Assembly: GCF_000003605.2 (NCBI RefSeq)
Contig: NW_003156846.1
Location: 1-28,104 of the forward strand
Reading direction: 5' to 3'
Source: Saccoglossus kowalevskii
Lineage: Eukaryota; Hemichordata; Enteropneusta; Harrimaniidae
Length of the DNA stretch: 28,104 nucleotides
Shown: positions 1-11,800 of the stretch, piece by piece
Layout: every line of letters starts with the position of its first letter
Position numbering within the stretch: position 1 is the stretch's first letter
Program-made: the position numbers and the translations under genes
Notes under the pieces: generated by a model
Database searches by the model: none
What the model was told of the DNA's origin: nothing
The model's input: the letters and a program-made list of their open reading frames with translations, nothing else

Positions 1-817
1 TATTATTTATTGGCCAGTAGTACACTGGATTCAATTGGAATGATTCTATTATTGACAAATACTATATTGGACTGACTAGGATTGTCTTATTTATTGGGCA
101 GTAGTACACTGTATTGAATTGAAATGATTCTATTATTGACAAATACTATATTGGACTGACTAGGAGTGTCTTATTTATTGGGCAGTAGTACACTGGATTG
201 AATTGGAATGGTTCTAGTATTGACCAATACTGTATCGGACTGACTAGGAGTGTCTCCTTTATTGGCCAGTAGTATACTGGATTGAATTGGAATGATTCTA
301 TTATTGACAAATACTATATTGGATTGACTAGGAGTGCCTTATTTATTGGGCATTAGTACACTGTATTGAATTGAAATGATTCTATTATTGACAAATACTA
401 TATTGGACTGACTAGGAGTGTCTTATTTATTGGGCAGTAGTACACTGGATTGAATTGGAATGATTCTATTATTGACCTATACTGTATTGGACTGACTAGG
501 AGTGTCTTATTATTTATTGGCCAGTAGTACACTGGATTGAATTGGAATGATTCTATTATTGACCAATACTGTATTGGACTGACTAGTAGTGTCTTATTTA
601 TTGGCCAGAAGTACACTGGATTGAATTGGAATGGTTCTGTTATTGACCAATACTGTATTGGACTGACTAGGAGTGTCTCATTTATTGGCCAGTAGTACAC
701 TGGATTGAATTGGAATGGTTCTATTATTGACCATTACTGCATTGAACTGACTAGGAGTGTCTTATTTATTGGCCAGTAGTACACTGGATTGAATTGGAAT
801 GATTCTATTATTGACCA
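1..817. repeat. Left copy of an 818-bp segment repeated 27 kb downstream
   Basis: This run of about ten monomers matches 27,050-27,867 almost base for base. Shared private variants prove specific relatedness rather than general family similarity: GGATTGTCTTAT near 80, TGTATCGGAC near 231, TGTCTCCTTT near 251, GGGCATTAGTAC near 348, and GGCCAGAAGTAC near 603. The offset is 27,049 before an extra G in the right copy near 27,231, and 27,050 after it. Identity ends where this copy continues GACCAATACTG and the right copy reads GACCATTACTGC. The left limit is the window edge, so the true match may be longer. Confidence 0.9.
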
Positions 818-920
818 ATACTGTATTGGACTGACTAGGAGTGTCTTATTTATTGGCCAGTAGTACACTGGATTGAATTGGAATGATTCTATTATTGACC
901 AATACTGTATTGGACTGACT

Positions 921-3330
921 AGTTGGTGTCTTATTTATTGGGCAGTAGTACACTGGATTCAATTGGAATGATTCTATTATTGACAAATACTATATTGGAC
1001 TGACTAGGAGTGTCTTATTTATTGGGCAGTAGTACACTGTATTGAATTGATATGATTCTATTATTGACAAATACTATATTGGACTGACTAGGAGTGCCTT
1101 ATTTATTGGGCAGTAGTGCACTGGCTGGAATTGGAATGATTCTATTATTGACCTATACTGTATTGGACTGACTAGGAGTGTCTTATTATTTATTGGCCAG
1201 TAGTACACTGGATTGAATTGGAATGATTCTATTATTGACCAATACTGTATTGGACTGACTAGTAGTGTCTTATTTATTGGCCAGTAGTACACTGGATTGA
1301 ATTGGAATGATTCTATTATTGACCAATACTGTATTGGACTGACTAGTAGTGTCTTATTTATTGGCCAGTAGTACACTGGATTGAATTGGAATGGTTCTGT
1401 TATTGACCAATACTGTATTGGACTGACTAGGAGTGTCTCATTTATTGCCCAGTAGTACACTGGATTGAATTGGAATGGTTCTATTATTGACCATTACTGC
1501 ATTGAACTGACTAGGAGTGTCTTATTTATTGGCCAGTAGTACACTGGATTGAATTGGAATGATTCTATTATTGACCAATACTGTATTGGACTGACTAGGA
1601 GTGTCTTATTTATTGGCCAGTAGTACACTGGATTGAATTGGAATGATTCTATTATTGACCAATACTGTATTGGACTGACTAGTTGGTGTCTTATTTATTG
1701 GGCAGTAGTACACTGGATTCAATTGGAATGATTCTATTATTGACAAATACTATATTGGACTGACTAGGAGTGTCTTATTTATTGGGCAGTAGTGCACTGG
1801 CTGGAATTGGAATGATTCTATTATTGACCAGTACTGTATTGGACTGACTAGGAGTGTCTTATTTATTGGCCAGTAGTACACTGGATTGAATAGGAATGAT
1901 TCTATTATTGACCTATACTGTATTGGACTGACCAGGAGTGTCTTATTATTTATTGGCCAGTAGTACACTGGATTCAATTGGAATGATTCTATTATTGACA
2001 AATACTATATTGGACTGACTAGGAGTGTCTTGTTTATTGGGCAGTAGTACACTGTACTGAATTGAAATGATTCTATTATTGACAAATACTATATTGGACT
2101 GACTAGGAGTGTCTTATTTATTGGGCAGTAGTGCACTGGCTGGAATTGGAATGATTCTATTATTGACCAGTACTGTATTGGACTGACTAGGAGTGTCTCA
2201 TTTACTGGCCAATAGTACACTGTATTGAATTGGAATGATTCTATTATTGACCAATTCTATATTGGACTGACTAGGAGTGTCTCATTTATTGGCCAGTAGT
2301 ACACTGGATTGAATTGGAATGGTTCTAGTATTGACCAATACTGTATTGGACTGACTAGGAGTGTCTCCTTTATTGGCCAGTAGTATACTGGATTGAATTG
2401 GAATGATTCTATTATTGACAAATACTATATTGGATTGACTAGGAGTGCCTTATTTATTGGGCAGTAGTGCACTGGCTGGAATTGGAATGATTCTATTATT
2501 GACAAATACTATATTGGACTGACTAGGAGTGCCTTATTTATTGGGCAGTAGTGCACTGGCTGGAATTGGAATGATTCTATTATTGATCTATACTGTATTG
2601 GACTGACTAGGAGTGTCTTATTATTTATTGGCCAGTAGTACACTGGATTGAATTGGAATGATTATATTATTGACCAATACTGTATTGGACTGACTAGTAG
2701 TGTCTTATTTATTTTCCAGTAGTACACTGGATTGAATTGGAATGATTCTATTATTGACCAATACTGTATTGGACTGACTAGTAGTGTCTTATTTATTGGC
2801 CAGTAGTACACTGGATTGAATTGGAATGGTTCTGTTATTGACCAATACTGTATTGGACTGACTAGGAGTGTCTCATTTATTGCCCAGTAGTACACTGGAT
2901 TGAATTGGAATGGTTCTATTATTGACCATTACTGCATTGAACTGACTAGGAGTGTCTTATTTATTGGCCAGTAGTACACTGGATTGAATTGGAATGATTC
3001 TATTATTGACCAATACTGTATTGGACTGACTAGGAGTGTCTTATTTATTGGCCAGTAGTACACTGGATTGAATTGGAATGATTCTATTATTGACCAATAC
3101 TGTATTGGACTGACTAGTTGGTGTCTTATTTATTGGGCCGTAGTACACTGGATTCAATTGGAATGATTCTATTATTGACAAATACTATATTGGACTGACT
3201 AGGAGTGTCTTATTTATTGGGCAGTAGTGCACTGGCTGGAATTGGAATGATTCTATTATTGACCAGTACTGTATTGGACTGACTAGGAGTGTCTTATTTA
3301 TTGGCCAGTAGTACACTGGATTGAATTGGA
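921..3330. repeat. Higher-order repeat, first copy of a 2,874-bp duplication
   Basis: Subtypes in this block recur in the same order 2,874 bp downstream. Matching landmarks are CTAGTTGGTGTC (variant AGTT at 1,681 and 4,555, and at 3,116 and 5,990), GACCAGGAGTG (1,931 and 4,805), TGTTTATTGG (2,031 and 4,905) and TTTACTGGCC (2,201 and 5,075). The block also contains a shorter period of 1,435 bp, seen as AGTT at 1,681 and 3,116. That equals 17 monomers of 84 bp plus seven extra bases, which fits two 3-bp insertions and one 1-bp insertion. Block limits are approximate. It is non-coding repeat throughout. Confidence 0.82.
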
Positions 3331-3794
3331 ATGATTCTATTATTGACCATTACTGCATTGAACTGACTAGGAGTGTCTTATTTATTGGCCAGTAGTACAC
3401 TTGATTGAATAGGAATGATTCTATTATTGACCAATACTGTATTGGACTGACTAGTTGGTGTCTTATTTATTGGGCAGTAGTACACTGGATTCAATTGGAA
3501 TGATTCTATTATTGACCTATACTGTATTGGACTGACTAGGAGTGTCTTATTATTTATTGGCCAGTAGTACACTGGATTCAATTGGAATGATTCTATTATT
3601 GACAAATACTATATTGGACTGATTAGGAGTGTCTTATTTATTGGGCAGTAGTGCACTGGCTGGAATTGGAATGATTCTATTATTGACCAGTACTGTATTG
3701 GACTGACTAGGAGTGTCTTATTTATTGGCCAGTAGTACACTGGATTGAATTGGAATGATTCTATTACTGACCTATACTGTATTGGACTGACTAG

Positions 3795-6310
3795 GAGTGT
3801 CTTATTATTTATTGGCCAGTAGTACACTGGATTCAATTGGAATGATTCTATTATTGACAAATACTATATTGGACTGACTAGGAGTGTCTTATTTATTGGG
3901 CAGTAGTACACTGTATTGAATTGAAATGATTCTATTATTGACAAATACTATATTGGACTGACTAGGAGTGTCTTAATTATTGGGCAGTAGTACACTGGAT
4001 TGAATTGGAATGATTCTATTATTGACCTATACTGTATTGGACTGACTAGGAGTGTCTTATTATTTATTGGCCAGTAGTACACTGGTTTGAATTGGAATGA
4101 TTCTATTATTGACCAATACTGTATTGGACTGACTAGTACTGTCTTATTTATTGGCCAGTAGTACACTGGATTGAATTGGAATGATTCTATTATTGACCAA
4201 TACTGTATTGGACTGACTAGTAGTGTCTTATTTATTGGCCAGTAGTACACTGGATTGAATTGGAATGGTTCTGTTATTGACCAATACTGTATTGGACTGA
4301 CTAGGAGTGTCTCATTTATTGCCCAGTAGTACACTGGATTGAATTGGAATGGTTCTATTATTGACCATTACTGCATTGAACTGACTAGGAGTGTCTTATT
4401 TATTGGCCAGTAGTACACTGGATTGAATTGGAATGATTCTATTATTGACCAATACTGTATTGGACTGACTAGGAGTGTCTTATTTATTGGCCAGTAGTAC
4501 ACTGGATTGAATTGGAATGATTCTATTATTGACCAATACTGTATTGGACTGACTAGTTGGTGTCTTATTTATTGGGCAGTAGTACACTGGATTCAATTGG
4601 AATGATTCTATTATTGACAAATACTATATTGGACTGACTAGGAGTGTCTTATTTATTGGGCAGTAGTGCACTGGCTGGAATTGGAATGATTCTATTATTG
4701 ACCAGTACTGTATTGGACTGACTAGGAGTGTCTTATTTATTGGCCAGTAGTACACTGGATTGAATAGGAATGATTCTATTATTGACCTATACTGTATTGG
4801 ACTGACCAGGAGTGTCTTATTATTTATTGGCCAGTAGTACACTGGATTCAATTGGAATGATTCTATTATTGACAAATACTATATTGGACTCACTAGGAGT
4901 GTCTTGTTTATTGGGCAGTAGTACACTGTACTGAATTGAAATGATTCTATTATTGACAAATACTATATTGGACTGACTAGGAGTGTCTTATTTATTGGGC
5001 AGTAGTGCACTGGCTGGAATTGGAATGATTCTATTATTGACCAGTACTGTATTGGACTGACTAGGAGTGTCTCATTTACTGGCCAATAGTACACTGTATT
5101 GAATTGGAATGATTCTATTATTGACCATTTCTATATTGGACTGACTAGGAGTGTCTCATTTATTGGCCAGTAGTACACTGGATTGAATTGGAATGGTTCT
5201 AGTATTGACCAATACTGTATTGGACTGACTAGGAGTGTCTCCTTTATTGGCCAGTAGTATACTGGATTGAATTGGAATGATTCTATTATTGACAAATACT
5301 ATATTGGATTGACTAGGAGTGCCTTATTTATTGGGCAGTAGTGCACTGGCTGGAATTGGAATGATTCTATTATTGACAAATACTATATTGGACTGACTAG
5401 GAGTGCCTTATTTATTGGGCAGTAGTGCACTGGCTGGAATTGGAATGATTCTATTATTGATCTATACTGTATTGGACTGACTAGGAGTGTCTTATTATTT
5501 ATTGGCCAGTAGTACACTGGATTGAATTGGAATGATTCTATTATTGACCAATACTGTATTGGACTGACTAGTATTGTCTTATTTATTTTCCAGTAGTACA
5601 CTGGATTGAATTGGAATGATTCTATTATTGACCAATACTGTATTGGACTGACTAGTAGTGTCTTATTTATTGGCCAGTAGTACACTGGATTGAATTGGAA
5701 TGGTTCTGTTATTGACCAATACTGTATTGGACTGACTAGGAGTGTCTCATTTATTGCCCAGTAGTACACTGGATTGAATTGGAATGGTTCTATTATTGAC
5801 CATTACTGCATTGAACTGACTAGGAGTGTCTTATTTATTGGCCAGTAGTACACTGGATTGAATTGGAATCATTCTATTATTGACCAATACTGTATTGGAC
5901 TGACTAGGAGTGTCTTATTTATTGGCCAGTAGTACACTGGATTGAATTGGAATGATTCTATTATTGACCAATACTGTATTGGACTGACTAGTTGGTGTCT
6001 TATTTATTGGGCAGTAGTACACTGGATTCAATTGGAATGATTCTATTATTGACAAATACTATATTGGACTGACTAGGAGTGTCTTATTTATTGGGCAGTA
6101 GTGCACTGGCTGGAATTGGAATGATTCTATTATTGACCAGTACTGTATTGGACTGACTAGGAGTGTCTTATTTATTGGCCAGTAGTACACTGGATTGAAT
6201 TGGAATGATTCTATTATTGACCTATACTGTATTGGACTGACTAGGAGTGTCTTATTATTTATTGGCCAGTAGTACACTGGATTCAATTGGAATGATTCTA
6301 TTATTGACAA
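3795..6310. repeat. Higher-order repeat, second copy of the 2,874-bp duplication
   Basis: This copy is collinear with the preceding block at +2,874 through at least 5,990, with the same rare variants in the same order. It also shows the internal 1,435-bp spacing, with AGTT at 4,555 and 5,990. A monomer with ATTTTCCAG in place of ATTGGCCAG occurs near 5,586 and near 2,712, again 2,874 apart. Small private differences exist, for example GGACTCACTAGG near 4,889, so the copies are distinct loci in this sequence rather than one segment written twice. Between the two collinear parts (about 3,330-3,795) lie extra A-type monomers with another CTAGTTGGTG unit at 3,453. Confidence 0.8.
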
Positions 6311-9300
6311 ATACTATATTGGACTGACTAGGAGTGTCTTATTTATTGGGCAGTAGTACACTGTATTGAATTGAAATGATTCTATTATTGACAAATACTA
6401 TATTGGACTGACTAGGAGTGTCTTATTTATTGGGCAGTAGTGCACTGGCTGGAATTGGAATGATTCTATTATTGACCAGTACTGTATTGGACTGACTAGG
6501 AGTGTCTCATTTATTGGCCAATAGTACACTGGATTGAATTGGAATGATTCTAATATTGACCAATTCTATATTGGACTGACTAGGAGTGTCTCATTTATTG
6601 GCCAGTAGTACACTGGATTGAATTGGAATGGTTCTATTATTGACAAATACTATATTGGATTGACTAGGAGTGCCTTATTTATTGGGCATTAGTACACTGT
6701 ATTGAATTGAAATGATTCTATTATTGACAAATACTATATTGGACTGACTAGGAGTGTCTTATTTATTGGGCAGTAGTACACTGGATTGAATTGGAATGAT
6801 TCTATTATTGACCTATACTGTATTGGACTGACTAGGAGTGTCTTATTATTTATTGGTCAGTAGTACACTGGATTGAATTGGAATGATTCTATTATTGACC
6901 AATACTGTATTGGACTGACTAGTAGTGTCTTATTTATTGGCCAGTAGTACACTGGATTGAATTGGAATGGTTCTGTTATTGACCAATACTGTATTGGACT
7001 GACTAGGGGTGTCTCATTTATTGGCCAGTAGTACACTGGATTGAATTGGAATGGTTCTATTATTGAATATTACTGCATTGAACTGACTAGGAGTGTCTTA
7101 TTTATTGGCCAGTAGTACACTGGATTGAATTGGAATGATTCTATAATTGACCTATACTGTATTGGACTGACTAGGAGTGTCTTATTATTTATTGGCCATT
7201 AGTACACTGGATTCAATTGGAATGATTCTATTATTGACAAATACTATATTGGACTGACTAGGAGTGTCTTATTTATTGGGCAGTAGTACACTGTATTGAA
7301 TTGAAATGATTCTATTATTGACAAATACTATATTGGACTGACTAGGAGTGTCTTATTTATTGGGCAGTAGTGCACTGGCTGGAATTAGAATGATTCTATT
7401 ATTGACCAGTACTGTATTAGACTGACTAGGAGTGTCTTATTTATTGGCCAGTAGTACACTGGATTGAATTGGAATGATTCTATTATTGACCTATACTGTA
7501 TTGGACTGACTAGGAGTGTCTTATTATTTATTGGCCAGTAGTACACTGGATTCAATTGGAATGATTCTATTATTGACAAATACTATATTGGACTGACTAG
7601 GAGTGTCTTATTTATTGGGCAGTAGTACACTGTATTGAATTGAAATGATTCTATTATTGACAAATACTATATTGGACTGACTAGGAGTGTCTTATTTATT
7701 GGGCAGTAGTGCACTGGCTGGAATTGGAATGATTCTATTATTGACCAGTACTGTATTGGACTGACTAGGAGTGTCTCATTTATTGGCCAATAGTACACTG
7801 GATTGAATTGGAATGATTCTAATATTGACCAATTCTATATTGGACTGACTAGGAGTGTCTCATTTATTGGCCAGTAGTACACTGGATTGAATTGGAATGG
7901 TTCTATTATTGACAAATACTATATTGGATTGACTAGGAGTGCCTTATTTATTGGGCATTAGTACACTGTATTGAATTGAAATGATTCTATGATTGACAAA
8001 TACTATATTGGACTGACTAGGAGTGTCTTATTTATTGGGCAGTAGTACACTGGATTGAATTGGAATGATTCTATTATTGACCTATACTGTATTGGACTGA
8101 CTAGGAGTGTCTTATTATTTATTGGGCAGTAGTACACTGGATTGAATTGGAATGATTCTATTATTGACCAATACTGTATTGGACTGACTAGTAGTGTCTT
8201 ATTTATTGGCCAGTAGTACACTGGATTGAATTGGAATGGTTCTGTTATTGACCAATACTGTATTGGACTGACTAGGGGTGTCTCATTTATTGGCCAGTAG
8301 TACACTGGATTGAATTGGAATGGTTCTATTATTGACCATTACTGCATTGAACTGACTAGGAGTGTCTTATTTATTGGCCAGTAGTACACTGGATTGAATT
8401 GGAATGATTCTATAATTGACCTATACTGTATTGGACTGACTAGGAGTGTCTTATTATTTATTGGCCAGTAGTACACTGGATTCAATTGGAATGATTCTAT
8501 TATTGACAAATACTATATTGGACTGACTAGGAGTGTCTTATTTATTGGGCAGTAGTACACTGTATTGAATTGAAATGATTCTATTATTGACAAATACTAT
8601 ATTGGACTGACTAGGAGTGTCTTATTTATTGGGCAGTAGTGCACTGGCTGGAATTGGAATGATTCTATTATTGACCAGTACTGTATTGGACTGACTAGGA
8701 GTGTCTCATTTATTGGCCAATAGTACACTGGATTGAATTGGAATGATTCTAATATTGACCAATTCTATATTGGACTGACTAGGAGTGTCTCATTTATTGG
8801 CCAGTAGTACACTGGATTGAATTGGAATGGTTCTATTATTGACAAATACTATATTGGATTGACTAGGAGTGCCTTATTTATTGGGCATTAGTACACTGTA
8901 TTGAATTGAAATGATTCTATTATTGACAAATACTATATTGGACTGACTAGGAGTGTCTTATTTATTGGGCAGTAGTACACTGGATTGAATTGGAATGATT
9001 CTATTCTTGACCTATACTGTATTGGACTGACTAGGAGTGTCTTATTATTTATTGGTCAGTAGTACACTGGATTGAATTGGAATGATTCTATTATTGACCA
9101 ATACTGTATTGGACTGACTAGTAGTGTCTTATTTATTGGCCAGTAGTACACTGGATTGAATTGGAATGGTTCTGTTATTGACCAATACTGTATTGGACTG
9201 ACTAGGGGTGTCTCATTTATTGGCCAGTAGTACACTGGATTGAATTGGAATGGTTCTATTATTGACCATTACTGCATTGAACTGACTAGGAGTGTCTTAT

Positions 9301-9778
9301 TTATTGGCCAGTAGTACACTGGATTGAATTGGAATGATTCTATAATTGACCTATACTGTATTGGACTGACTAGGAGTGTCTTATTATTTATTGGCCAGTA
9401 GTACACTGGATTCAATTGGAATGATTCTATTATTGACAAATACTATATTGGACTGACTAGCAGTGTCTTATTTATTGGGCAGTAGTACACTGTATTGAAT
9501 TGAAATGATTCTATTATTGACAAATACTATATTGGACTGACTAGGAGTGTCTTATTTATTGGGCAGTAGTGCACTGGCTGGAATTAGAATGATTCTATTA
9601 TTGACCAGTACTGTATTAGACTGACTAGGAGTGTCTTATTTATTGGCCAGTAGTACACTGGATTGAATTGGAATGATTCTATTATTGACCTATACTGTAT
9701 TGGACTGACTAGGAGTGTCTTATTATTTATTGGCCAGTAGTATACTGGATTGAATTGGAATGATTCTATTATTGACAA
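6311..9778. repeat. Higher-order repeat block with 930-, 1,269- and 2,199-bp spacing
   Basis: Rare-variant monomers recur here at fixed intervals. AATATTGACC lies at 6,552, 7,821 and 8,751 (steps of 1,269 and 930). CTATAATTGA lies at 7,141, 8,410 and 9,340 (again 1,269 and 930). TTGGTCAG lies at 6,853 and 9,052 (2,199). The steps equal 15 monomers plus 9 bases, 11 monomers plus 6, and 26 monomers plus 15, as expected if three, two and five copies carry the 3-bp insertion. Alternating 15- and 11-monomer periods suggest unequal exchange that removed four monomers from one copy. Related sequence occurs again at 26,050-27,107. Confidence 0.85.
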
Positions 9779-11500
9779 ATACTATATTGGATTGACTAGG
9801 AGTGCCTTATTTATTGGGCATTAGTACACTGTATTGAATTGAAATGATTCTATTATTGACAAATAATATATTGGACTGACTAGGAGTGTCTTATTTATTG
9901 GGCAGTAGTACACTGGATTGAATTGGAATGATTCTATTATTGACCTATACTGTATTGGACTGACTAGGAGTGTCTTATTATTTATTGGGCCAGTAGTACA
10001 CTGGATTGAATTGGAATGATTCTATTATTGACCAATACTGTATTGGACTGACTAGTAGTGTCTTATTTATTGGCCAGTAGTACACTGGATTGAATTGGAA
10101 TGGTTCTGTTATTGACCAATACTGTATTGGACTGACTAGGGGTGTCTCATTTATTGGCCAGTAGTACACTGGATTGAATTGGAATGGTTCTATTATTGAC
10201 CATTACTGCATTGAACTGACTAGGAGTGTCTCATTTATTGGCCAGTAGTACACTGGATTGAATTGGAATGGTTCTATTATTGACCATTACTGCATTGAAC
10301 TGACTAGGAGTGTCTTATTTATTGGCCAGTAGTACACTGGATTGAATTGGAATGATTCTATTATTGACCAATACTGTATTGGACTGACTAGGAGTGTCTT
10401 ATTTATTGGCCAGTAGTACACTGGATTGAATTGGAATGATTCTATTATTGACCAATACTGTATTGGAATGACTAGTTGGTGTCTTATTTATTGGGCAGTA
10501 GTACACTGGATTCAATTGGAATGATTCTATTATTGACAAATACTATATTGGACTGACTAGGAGTGTCTTATTTATTGGGCAGTAGTACACTGTATTGAAT
10601 TGAAATGATTCTATTATTGACAAATACTATATTGGACTGACTAGGAGTGCCTTATTTATTGGGCAGTAGTGCACTGGCTGGAATTGGAATGATTCTATTA
10701 TTGACCTATACTGTATTGGACTGACTAGGAGTGTCTTATTATTTATTGGCCAGTAGTACACTGGATTGAATTGGAATGATTCTATTATTGACCAATACTG
10801 TATTGGACTGACTAGTAGTGTCTTATTTATTGGCCAGTAGTACACTGGATTGAATTGGAATGATTCTATTATTGACCAATACTGTATTGGACTGACTACT
10901 AGTGTCCTATTTATTGGCCAGTAGTACACTGGATTGAATTGGAATGGTTCTGTTATTGACCAATTCTGTATTGGACTGACTAGGAGTGTCTCATTTATTG
11001 GCCAGTAGTACACTGGATTGAATTGGAATGGTTCTATTATTGACCATTACTGCATTGAACTGACTAGGAGTGTCTTATTTATTGGCCAGTAGTACACTGG
11101 ATTGAATTGGAATGATTCTATTATTGACCAATACTGTATTGGACTGACTAGGAGTGTCTTATTTATTGGCCAGTAGTACACTGGATTGAATTGGAATGAT
11201 TCTATTATTGACCAATACTGTATTGGACTGACTAGTTGGTGTCTTATTTATTGGGCAGTAGTACACTGGATTCAATTGGAATGATTCTATTATTGACAAA
11301 TACTATATTGGACTGACTAGAGTGTCTTATTTATTGGACAGTAGTGCACTGGCTGGAATTAGAATGATTCTATTATTGACCAGTACTGTATTAGACTGAC
11401 TAGGAGTGTCTTATTTATTCGCCAGTAGTACACTGGATTGAATTGGAATGATTCTATTATTGACGTACTACTGTATTGGGACGGACTAGGAGTGTCTTAT
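9779..11500. repeat. A-type block related to 700-1,740 at offset 9,553 bp
   Basis: The CTAGTTGGTGTC variant at 10,474 and 11,234 is spaced 760 bp, the same as the pair at 921 and 1,681. Both pairs align at an offset of 9,553, as do the monomers with GACCATTACTGCATTGAAC. This block therefore derives from the same ancestor as the start of the window, placed after the 930/2,199-bp block. Private differences, such as GACTACTAGTGTCC near 10,900 and CCAATTCTGTATTGG near 10,960, show some independent divergence. The last copies before the junction resemble monomers near 7,380, including GAATTAGAATG and TATTAGACTG. Confidence 0.78.
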
Positions 11501-11520
11501 TATTTATTGGCCAGTAGTAC
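11318..11520. other. Left A-to-B junction with clustered private indels
   Basis: A-type monomers give way to B-type monomers here. Within about 170 bp lie a one-base deletion (CTAGAGTGTC near 11,318), TTGGACAG, TTCGCCAG, an expanded GACGTACTACTG near 11,462 where neighbours read GACCTATACTG, and TGGGACGGAC in place of TGGACTGAC. Three of these create CpG, otherwise rare in the array. The next unit still has the A-type 3-bp insertion. The one after carries ACAATGG, a change typical of the central domain. The cluster could mark a recombination breakpoint or a region of weaker base calling, and the sequence alone does not decide. Confidence 0.7.
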
Positions 11521-11800
11521 AATGGATTGAATTGGAATGATTCTATTATTAACCAATACTGTATTGGACTGACTAGGAGTGTCTTATTTATTGGCCAATA
11601 GTACACTGGATTGAATTGGAATGATTCTATTATTGACCAATACTGTATTAGACTGAATAGGAGTGTCTCATTTATTGCCCAATAGTACACTGGATTGAAT
11701 TGGAATGATTCTATTATAGTCCAGTACTGTATTGGACTGACTAGGAGTGTCTCATTTATTGGCCAGTAGTACACTGGATTGAATTGGAATGATTCTATTA

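Larger units (their letters stand above)
1..11500. repeat. Left A-type satellite domain
   Basis: This domain holds monomers whose second half usually reads ATTATTGACCAATACTG. Several subtypes are absent or rare in the centre: one with TTGGGCAGTAGTGCACTGGC, one with GACAAATACTATATTGG, one with GACCTATACTGTATTGG, and the 87-bp and 85-bp length variants. Subtypes recur in fixed order, which makes higher-order repeats rather than a random mixture. The length variants shift the reading frame or add a codon, and GACAAATACTATATTGG creates a minus-strand stop, so open frames here are short. No gene is supported anywhere in the domain. The right edge is set by the last 87-bp unit and the first B-like unit, near 11,500-11,520. 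Confidence 0.88.

Noticed and set aside
398-700. Short minus-strand frames of 60-220 codons in the A domains, some identical between distant sites
   Set aside because: They are pieces of the same repeat cut by the CTATATTGG stop and by 85-bp units. Identity between sites reflects DNA-level duplication.
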